A stretch of 64,000 nucleotides of DNA from Syntrophaceae bacterium UBA6109 (GTDB lineage Bacteria > Desulfobacterota > Syntrophia > Syntrophales > UBA6109), in assembly GCA_002428445.1 (NCBI GenBank), contig DIWJ01000098.1:1-64000 (forward strand), in the 5' to 3' direction. The notes beneath the pieces were generated by a model. That model made no database searches. It worked only from the letters and a program-made list of their open reading frames with translations, and was not told where the DNA came from. The translations under genes were made by a program, and so were the position numbers. Below are positions 58,426 through 64,000 of the stretch, piece after piece (the stretch's first letter is position 1; each line of letters opens with the position of its first letter).

Positions 58426-59217
58426 CTAAGGCCTTTGCTCTTGTCTGTCCTGCTGTCGTTGAGGCTGCTTGACCTGAGGTTTTCTTTGTTTCTCCTGTCT
58501 CTCCTGCTGCTGTGGCTGGGGCTGCTTAACCTGAGGTTGTCTTTCTTTCTTCTGTCTCTCCTGCTGCTGCGGCTGGGGCTGCCTAACCTGAGGTTGTCTT
58601 TCTTTCTCCTGTCTCTCCTGCTGCTGTCGTTGAGGCTGCTTAACCTTAGGTTGTTGCTCCTGTCTCTGTTGCCGATATCGCTGTACCTCTGTCCTCTGTT
58701 GATATTGCTGTTGTCTTTGTTGCCTAAGTTCCTGTCTCTGTTGTTGTGGTGGAGGTTGATAACTCTGGACGCCCCAAGTCCCTTGCCTTTCCCAATGTCG
58801 ATCATTATTCCAGCTCTTCCAGTTTTGTTGAAGTCGTTGGTGAGGTATCCGTTCATATTCCCACCGATGCCCGTACCAATTGCGGTCTCTGTAGTATCCT
58901 CTCCAACCGGGGTCTACATCAAAATAGAAACTTGGAACATTGTTATAATGACTCCAGCCCCGGTCATGATAATGCGATCGATACCAGCCACCCTCCCATG
59001 GACGCCACCACCAGCCACTCCAGAAGAAGAGTTCTACGTCAATATCAGGAGCAACGTAGACATAGGTGCCCGGTATCACTATCAACTCTGGAGGTGCCGG
59101 AAATACGATGAGTGGAGGCAGGGAAATGCTAATGCCTACATCTACCCCTGCCATAGTCGGGACAGGAAATGCGAGGACCGACGCCAACAATATTGTTCCC
59201 AAAAGGAATCTTTTCAT
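58426..59217 (-). CDS. Secreted Trp/Tyr-rich protein with Gln/Arg-rich repeat tail
   Basis: The 263-residue protein has a signal peptide (FLLGTILLASVLAFPVPTMA). A middle region is rich in W, Y and H (FFWSGWWWRPWEGGWYRSHY, then WRGYYRDRNWYGHRWEYE). From about residue 150 to the end there are Gln/Arg/Lys-rich repeats with a 19-residue period (unit like QQQERQEKERQPQVRQPQP). I have seen similar W/Y-rich exported proteins in deltaproteobacteria but know of no function. The tail is highly basic and probably disordered or coiled. An overlapping frame on the same strand only mirrors the repeat. Confidence 0.75.
   Translation of the reverse strand: MKRFLLGTILLASVLAFPVPTMAGVDVGISISLPPLIVFPAPPELIVIPGTYVYVAPDIDVELFFWSGWWWRPWEGGWYRSHYHDRGWSHYNNVPSFYFDVDPGWRGYYRDRNWYGHRWEYERIPHQRLQQNWKSWNNDRHWERQGTWGVQSYQPPPQQQRQELRQQRQQQYQQRTEVQRYRQQRQEQQPKVKQPQRQQQERQEKERQPQVRQPQPQQQERQKKERQPQVKQPQPQQQERQEKQRKPQVKQPQRQQDRQEQRP
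58435..58665. repeat. Tandem 57-bp repeat in coding sequence
   Basis: About three and a half imperfect copies of a 57-bp unit encode the 19-residue Gln/Arg-rich repeats of the gene at 58426-59217. Copies differ by a few bases, indicating slippage or unequal recombination followed by drift. Confidence 0.65.
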
Positions 59218-59690
59218 TTTGCAGCCTCTTTCCTCACGCTTGATTTAGCCTCGTGCAACCGGCGTTGTGCTGGTGATCCACTTGCTTTCCCAGCGTCGTT
59301 GTTCATGCCCCCACCCCTCCGTCATGATCTCCGCATCGGAAAACTGTCATAGCGCGCCTTTAAGCCGCCCCCTCCCGTTCAAAATGGCAGGAACTCACTG
59401 ACCGGGGTAGTAACAGAGTGAAGCAAATAGCCTGCCATTAGACAAAGGAAATCAGACGCGTCGATTCATTCTCTAATAACAGTCTGTTAGATTAACGCGA
59501 GCGAAGAATAGAAAAGTGTTGAATGATTGGTTGGCCTCGATATTTGGCGGAACCTCAGCATATTGAGGGATACGTTGAGAAGGGAGTGTAAACTCGGGAC
59601 GCCGGGCAATTGTATTGGAACTGCCTCTTCCCGAAGAAAAATTCAACTCCGTTGCTAAGGAGTTAGGAAAACAAGCATGTAAGCTGAGAA
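59218..59690. other. Intergenic region with lut terminator candidate
   Basis: No coding sequence is supported in these 473 bases. At 59645-59664 AACTCC and GGAGTT form a 6-bp stem; read on the minus strand it lies just after lutC and is followed by GAATTTTTC, a plausible weak terminator for lutABC. The remainder is moderately AT-rich and unremarkable. Confidence 0.5.
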
Positions 59691-60356
59691 TCAATAAGGT
59701 CCGCCCTCGCAGACCCACAGGTGAAAGAACTTGGGGCCGTGAACGCCGAGAGTGAGGATTTTTTCGATGTCCGCGGTGCGGCTGGGGCCGCTGACGAGAA
59801 CAAAGTGGCTGTCGCCGCCCGCCAGTGCGAACGCGTCGTGAAGATCCCTCCGCAGTGCAGAGGGCGCAGCCAATACGAGGCAGATACGCGGCAGGAGCGA
59901 CAGCGCCTGCGGTTGCTCCGGGCGCGTGCGCAGGAGAACGGTGCCCGTCTCCGGAAGAACGGCATCCGCGGCGACGATCCCGAGGTCGCAGGCGGACAGA
60001 TTGTGGCCCGCTCCCTCGCATTGCAGGATTTCGACCTTCAAGTCTTTCAACGTCTCTTCGATCCGATGTTCCTTAAGCAGCCCGCAGCCGGAAACAGCGG
60101 CGGTTCCCACCGGTTCGTTCTTCACCAGTTCCGTGAGCGCGGCCACGAACTCAGCGCGGCCACGGATTCTTCGTGCCGTGCCGCCGGTCTTGACGACCTC
60201 GGACAAGAGGAGATCGATCTCCTTTTCCCCGTCGCCGGCTGTTCGAAAAAAGGCCTTCCCCGTATCCGGCATGGGAAAAGACTGGGGGGCAACAGAAGCG
60301 AGTCCCGCCCGCACTCTTTCGAAGATGATTTCCCGGTCCGTTCGGTTATTGTTCAT
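59691..60356 (-). CDS. lutC: LutC-type LUD domain protein (lactate utilisation)
   Basis: The 221-residue product has the LUD fold of LutC/YkgG, including the conserved ACDLGIVAADAVLPETGTVLL region split by the family's glycine turn and the C-terminal GPSRTADIEKILTLGVHGP block. LutA, LutB and LutC together oxidise L-lactate to pyruvate in the cytoplasm. It overlaps lutB by 11 bases. The order lutA-lutB-lutC is typical. Confidence 0.92.
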   Translation of the reverse strand: MNNNRTDREIIFERVRAGLASVAPQSFPMPDTGKAFFRTAGDGEKEIDLLLSEVVKTGGTARRIRGRAEFVAALTELVKNEPVGTAAVSGCGLLKEHRIEETLKDLKVEILQCEGAGHNLSACDLGIVAADAVLPETGTVLLRTRPEQPQALSLLPRICLVLAAPSALRRDLHDAFALAGGDSHFVLVSGPSRTADIEKILTLGVHGPKFFHLWVCEGGPY

Positions 60357-61794
60357 GTTTCTTCTCCTGCAACAACGAATGTCCCGGCTTGCGATTCCGC
60401 CACCACTTGCGGAAATCGCCGCGGAAAGCGGGGAAGGGTCTTGCCATCGTCCATCGATTCAGCGGCGGGGGCATCCAGGGGATCCAGTCCCCGCGGCGCA
60501 ACGGCGTCTGCAGGACCCTGTTCAGGCGCGCCCCGAGAAGGTACAGCATCTTCGTTCCCAGGACAAACCGCAGAGCCTTTGCCGCAACCCTCATCCAGGC
60601 GGGGGCGACGGCAGCCTCGATGCGGTCCCCCTCCAGTACCCGACGGCGCAGATGGAGCAGGATATTGGGAATCGGAATCTTCACCGGGCACGCCTCGAAG
60701 CAGGCGCCGCACAGGGTGGATGCGAAGGGCAGTCCCCCCGCAACACCGGTCCCCAGGAGCTGCGGCGTGAGAATTGCGCCGATCGGCCCGGGATAGGTCG
60801 CACCGTAGGCGTGGCCTCCGACCTGATTGAATACGGGGCAGATGTTCATGCAGGCCCCGCAACGGATGCAGAAAAGGGTCTCCCTGGTTATTTCATCGGC
60901 AAGGACCCGGGTGCGTCCGTTGTCGAGAAGAACCAGATGGAACTCCTCCGGGCCCCCTTCCCAGCGGCCGGTGATGAACGTATTGTAGGCGGTGATCTTG
61001 GCGCCCGTCGCGCTGCGGGCAAGAAGTTTGAGAATCACGGCCGCGCTCTCCCAGTCGGGGACGATCTTTTCGATGCCGACGATCGCGACATGCACGGGCG
61101 GCAGCGAGGTGCACATCCTCCCGTTTCCCTCGTTCGTCACCAGCATCAGCGTCCCCGTCTCCGCGATGAGAAGATTGCCGCCGGAGATTCCCATGTCCGC
61201 GGCAAGAAATTCCGCCCGGAGGCGTTCGCGGGCGATCTCGGTGAGCATCTTCGGATCGGGCTGCACGTCGACGTGGAGTTTCTCGCGGAAGAGCTCGGCG
61301 ATGTCTTCCTTGGTCATATGCAGGGCGGGGTTCGTCACGTGCGAGGGCCGCTGCCCCGCCAGCTGCACAATATATTCGCCAAGATCCGTCTCGAAGGCGC
61401 GGATCCCCGCTTTTTCCAGAACATGATTGATTTCGAGCTCCTCGGAAACCATGCTCTTGACCTTGACCACCTTCTTGACGTTGCGGCGGCGGGCGATATC
61501 GAGAACGATGCGGTTCGCCTCTTCCGCGTCCCGGGCCCAGTGCACCACCCCTCCGGCAGCCGTCACCTTCTCTTCCACCATGGCCAGATAGCGGTCCAGG
61601 TGGGTGACCGTGTGCATGCGCATGTCGTGGGCGATCTGCCTGAGGCCCTGCCAGTTCTCCTCGCCCATGGCGGCCACCGCCTCGGCCCGCTTGCGCAGGG
61701 CCGTTTGCGCGTTCTTCTGCGTCGCCGCCGCGATCTTCGGTAAAACCGATCGGGTGTTGGCGCGGAAATCGATTCTCGGATGCGCCGATTTCAA
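60346..61794 (-). CDS. lutB: LutB-type iron-sulfur protein (lactate utilisation)
   Basis: The 482-residue protein has an N-terminal LUD domain (with MTKEDIAELFREKL and MGISGGNLLIAETGTLMLV regions) and a C-terminal ferredoxin domain. The ferredoxin domain has CIRCGACMNICPVFNQVGG and CGACFEACPVKIPIPN, binding two [4Fe-4S] clusters. It is the electron-transfer subunit of the LutABC L-lactate oxidation complex. It overlaps both neighbours by a few bases, so the operon is tightly coupled. Confidence 0.95.
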   Translation of the reverse strand: MKSAHPRIDFRANTRSVLPKIAAATQKNAQTALRKRAEAVAAMGEENWQGLRQIAHDMRMHTVTHLDRYLAMVEEKVTAAGGVVHWARDAEEANRIVLDIARRRNVKKVVKVKSMVSEELEINHVLEKAGIRAFETDLGEYIVQLAGQRPSHVTNPALHMTKEDIAELFREKLHVDVQPDPKMLTEIARERLRAEFLAADMGISGGNLLIAETGTLMLVTNEGNGRMCTSLPPVHVAIVGIEKIVPDWESAAVILKLLARSATGAKITAYNTFITGRWEGGPEEFHLVLLDNGRTRVLADEITRETLFCIRCGACMNICPVFNQVGGHAYGATYPGPIGAILTPQLLGTGVAGGLPFASTLCGACFEACPVKIPIPNILLHLRRRVLEGDRIEAAVAPAWMRVAAKALRFVLGTKMLYLLGARLNRVLQTPLRRGDWIPWMPPPLNRWTMARPFPAFRGDFRKWWRNRKPGHSLLQEKKHEQ

Positions 61795-62522
61795 GCTTTA
61801 CCTCCCTCGGCCAGGACCTCGATGAGATGCATCGCCTTGACCTTCGAATTGATCTTCTTTAGCCCGCCCCGGATATTGATCAGGCAACCGGGTTCGCTGA
61901 CCACCACGGCTTCCGCGCCGCAGGCCTCGACATTGCGGAGCTTGGCCTCCATCATCTTTTTCGATACCTCGGGGTAGACGACGCTGAAGATCCCTCCGAA
62001 GCCGCAGCACGTGTCGGCTTCGTTCAGGGGAACCCATTCCAGACCCTTCACGGCACGCAGAAGCCGCTCCGGTTCCGACCGCACACCGAGGCCGCGCGTC
62101 AGGTGGCAGGGATAATGGCAGGCGACCCGGTGGGGGAAGACCGCTCCGACATCCGTCACCTTCAGGACGTTCACCAGAAACTGGCTGAATTCCATGACCC
62201 GCGAGGCGGCTTCGACAGCCCGCTTGTGTTCTTCCGTGCCCGCATCGAACATGAGCGGGTAGCGGTGTTTGACGAATTCCACGCAGGAACCCGACGGCGC
62301 CACGATCGGGCCTTCCGTATCCACGAAGGCATCGATCCACCTGAGGGCCATTTCCTTCCCCTGGCTCTGGAATCCGCTGTTGAAGAAAGGCTGGCCGCAA
62401 CAGGTCTGCTCTTCGGGAAACCCGCACTCCACGCCGAGGCGTTCCAGCAGCAGGACCATCTTCTGAAGTACGTCCGGAAGCAGATTCTCAGCCAGACAGG
62501 TGACAAACAATTGAGCTTTCAT
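61791..62522 (-). CDS. lutA: LutA-type CCG-domain protein (lactate utilisation)
   Basis: The 243-residue product has two cysteine-rich CCG domains, EEQTCCGQPFFNSGF near residue 40 and EADTCCGFGGIFSV near 170, as in LutA/YkgE and heterodisulfide-reductase subunits. It binds an iron-sulfur cluster and works with LutB and LutC in L-lactate oxidation. It is the first gene of the operon and overlaps lutB by four bases. The upstream gap (62523-62972) holds a tRNA fragment but no clear promoter that I could fix. Confidence 0.95.
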   Translation of the reverse strand: MKAQLFVTCLAENLLPDVLQKMVLLLERLGVECGFPEEQTCCGQPFFNSGFQSQGKEMALRWIDAFVDTEGPIVAPSGSCVEFVKHRYPLMFDAGTEEHKRAVEAASRVMEFSQFLVNVLKVTDVGAVFPHRVACHYPCHLTRGLGVRSEPERLLRAVKGLEWVPLNEADTCCGFGGIFSVVYPEVSKKMMEAKLRNVEACGAEAVVVSEPGCLINIRGGLKKINSKVKAMHLIEVLAEGGKA

Positions 62523-62780
62523 GAATTGTCCTTCATCTCGATCGTTTCTTTCTTTGCCCGTTAAGAGCGCAACAAGTATTCGCTATTTTCATGATGCAAT
62601 AGTCCGCAGACGACAGCCAGGGACGGTCTAATAGTTCGGACAGTTTCGTATGACATCAATATTTCGGCTGATTCTTGATGCCGCTATCTTCAGCGGATAA
62701 CGCCTCGCACGCGTGTACAATTCAAGAGTGACCGAGGCCGCTGTTTGAGGCTCCCGCAAGCAAATAACTAGTTGACATTA

Positions 62781-62826
62781 TGGTGCCCCTGGGGCGATTC
62801 GAACGCCCGGCACACGGATTAGGAAG
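62781..62826 (-). tRNA. 3' half of a tRNA-Arg (CCT) gene, truncated (probable attachment-site scar)
   Basis: The minus strand reads from an anticodon loop TTCCTAA (anticodon CCT) through a perfect T-arm (GGGCG-TTCGAAT-CGCCC) to the acceptor 3' strand AGGGGC and ACCA end. No D-arm or proper 5' acceptor is present: only about 20 bases separate a chance GCCCCT from the anticodon loop. The anticodon loop-to-CCA segment is what tyrosine integrases commonly duplicate at attachment sites. It is not a working tRNA. Confidence 0.7.
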
Positions 62827-62972
62827 ACTAGATACATCGAGGGGCGGCGAGACCTTCCGAGCGGTCCCTGTAGACAAACCCCCGTTTTTTCTTTCGTTCC
62901 TGTAGACAACGGGCTCAAAGGCCCGCGATCGACAATCAATCCGATGGCTGCGCGAATGGTTCGTCCCCATAC

Positions 62973-63974
62973 CTAACTGGGTATTTTTATTTTGGTTACG
63001 TCAACTAAATTTCCTGAAGCATCCTGTAACCAAGTCCATACCGCATCACCAGTGGGGGACAGCTTTTCCAATGGAAGCTCGGTATAGTGGGCGAGCATTC
63101 TTGCATATTCTGTACGATTCCACTCCCGGAAAAGCTTTCTGGGTTCATTTTTTGAAACGGGTCTAAACTCAATTTGCATGGAGCCATCTTCTTTGGCATG
63201 GGCAGTGATTTCTGTCTCTAAGTCTAAGAGACTAGCCCCGTAAAATATAGTTGTTGCAACTTCTCGAAACTGAAGTGGGTGTAGAGGTATACTTTGGTAC
63301 TTCTTAAAATATGACCAGCCAGCATCCCAATGAACATGGTTGTCCAGTAAGTCGGCTACAATCCCAACTTCCCCAACACGAATGGCAATACACTCTGAGT
63401 CAATGTTATCAAGCAAATCAAACTGCAGATTTGTTTCAGGTGGCACAAAACACCGAAACAAAAAGATTGAGCCAGGAGCACGAACAGCAGATTTATTGCT
63501 GAACGATAGCTGAAGCCAAAGCCATAGTATTCTAGCGTTGCTAAAAACATCAGGGGTTGTGATTGATCCAACTTCTGGCTTCTTCCGGTCAAGAGACAAG
63601 AATAGCTCTCGATATAAGAGACCGACGTATATCTTTGCAAGCCATTGATAAAGATAGCCTTCGGGGAGCTTAGACGTCGCTTCAAATCCCATTATCAAAG
63701 ATTCATGGACTATACTTTCAAGTCGAGCCAGATGTTCATTGTTACATTCATTGCAGCACGGCACTTTTAAGCTGCGATAAGGAATATACGTTTTATTAAG
63801 AAGACGGCAACGTTGATTCGTAAGCTCGTATTTTCTCTGCAGCCAAAGAGGTATTACGTCTTCCCTACTTCTATCCTTTTTGGTTAGTAATTTAGAACAG
63901 ATAAAGCACGTATCGGGCGACATCGGATGACTGCTAATGACATCAAGAATTTTCTTACTATCAAATTTCTTCAT
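62973..63974 (-). CDS. Hypothetical protein with N-terminal HNH-like zinc motif
   Basis: The 333-residue protein opens with a zinc-binding pattern, CFIC near residue 23, EDVIPLWLQ near 38 and CCNECNNEHLA near 73. This resembles HNH endonucleases (C-x2-C, E-H-IIP, C-x2-CN) but has Asp where the catalytic His is expected. The remaining 250 residues are not recognised. The gene is clearly AT-richer than the lut genes and lies just beyond a tRNA-derived scar, so it probably belongs to an acquired island extending past the window. An accessory or defence role is possible but unproven. Little sequence is left before the window end. Confidence 0.75.
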   Translation of the reverse strand: MKKFDSKKILDVISSHPMSPDTCFICSKLLTKKDRSREDVIPLWLQRKYELTNQRCRLLNKTYIPYRSLKVPCCNECNNEHLARLESIVHESLIMGFEATSKLPEGYLYQWLAKIYVGLLYRELFLSLDRKKPEVGSITTPDVFSNARILWLWLQLSFSNKSAVRAPGSIFLFRCFVPPETNLQFDLLDNIDSECIAIRVGEVGIVADLLDNHVHWDAGWSYFKKYQSIPLHPLQFREVATTIFYGASLLDLETEITAHAKEDGSMQIEFRPVSKNEPRKLFREWNRTEYARMLAHYTELPLEKLSPTGDAVWTWLQDASGNLVDVTKIKIPS

Positions 63975-64000
63975 AATATAAAGTGTGAGATAAAGTAGCG

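Noticed and set aside
62781..62850. An intact tRNA-Arg gene
   Set aside because: The D-arm and 5' acceptor are missing; only the anticodon loop to CCA portion is present.
1..64000. CRISPR array, rRNA operon or insertion-sequence transposase
   Set aside because: No regularly spaced identical repeats, rRNA-like sequence or transposase reading frame was found; the only short tandem repeats are coding (58.4-58.7 kb).

Overview
The window looks like the chromosome of an anaerobic, probably syntrophic or metal/sulfur-respiring deltaproteobacterium (Desulfobacterota; Syntrophales-like is my best inference). The reasons are GC-rich coding with AT-richer islands, multiheme c-type cytochromes with their own ResB/CcsA haem-ligation genes, a tungsten-type aldehyde:ferredoxin oxidoreductase, lutABC, a sigma-54 regulator, and several TRAP and tripartite tricarboxylate (Tct) uptake systems for organic acids. 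No rRNA, intact tRNA or CRISPR array was seen.

Layout. 0-4.4 kb: FRG-domain protein, lipoprotein and TPR-CHAT lipoprotein, one minus-strand unit. 4.5-7.5 kb: flavin/PNPOx-type protein and epimerase, a frameshifted short-chain dehydrogenase, and a cold-shock gene with promoter, leader hairpin and terminator. 7.5-16.4 kb: a sigma-54 activator, then a likely sigma-54 promoter and an operon USP - dctP - dctQ - dctM - USP - CoA-transferase, with a relic of a second CoA-transferase, plus a MaoC hydratase. 16.8-25.6 kb: an acyltransferase, then tctCBA, a MmgE/PrpD protein, an aspartase/fumarase-superfamily lyase and an M20 amidohydrolase. This combination resembles iminodisuccinate-type aminopolycarboxylate breakdown. 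25.7-34.6 kb: an AT-richer island (aminotransferase, TctC, aldehyde oxidoreductase, ferredoxin, amidohydrolase, TctB, TctA, aspartate dehydrogenase-like) bounded by two copies of the 3' end of a cysteine-desulfidase-family gene. 34.6-37.1 kb: that gene, RidA and a YheO/DauR-like regulator.

37.3-48.8 kb: a DUF1846 gene diverges from a striking plus-strand cluster: an 11-haem cytochrome read through an in-frame UGA that is followed by a SECIS-like hairpin, a two-domain rhodanese, a 7-haem cytochrome carrying three copies of an unrecognised ~104-residue repeat, a second rhodanese, a 9-haem cytochrome fused to a membrane b-type module, ResB and CcsA. This looks like an electron-transfer system coupled to sulfur or selenium chemistry, and it is the most interesting part of the window.

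48.9-64 kb: a hybrid histidine kinase, a metallo-beta-lactamase-fold protein followed by a receiver-domain relic, an MFS transporter, MarC, an amidase, a secreted phosphatidylserine-decarboxylase/PDZ fusion whose C-terminus is supplied by a 120-bp dispersed repeat, an M23-like peptidase, a Gln/Arg-rich repeat protein, lutABC, the 3' half of a tRNA-Arg gene (probable integration scar) and an AT-rich HNH-like gene at the edge. All positions and alignments were read by eye; family assignments rest on motif recognition, not on searches.
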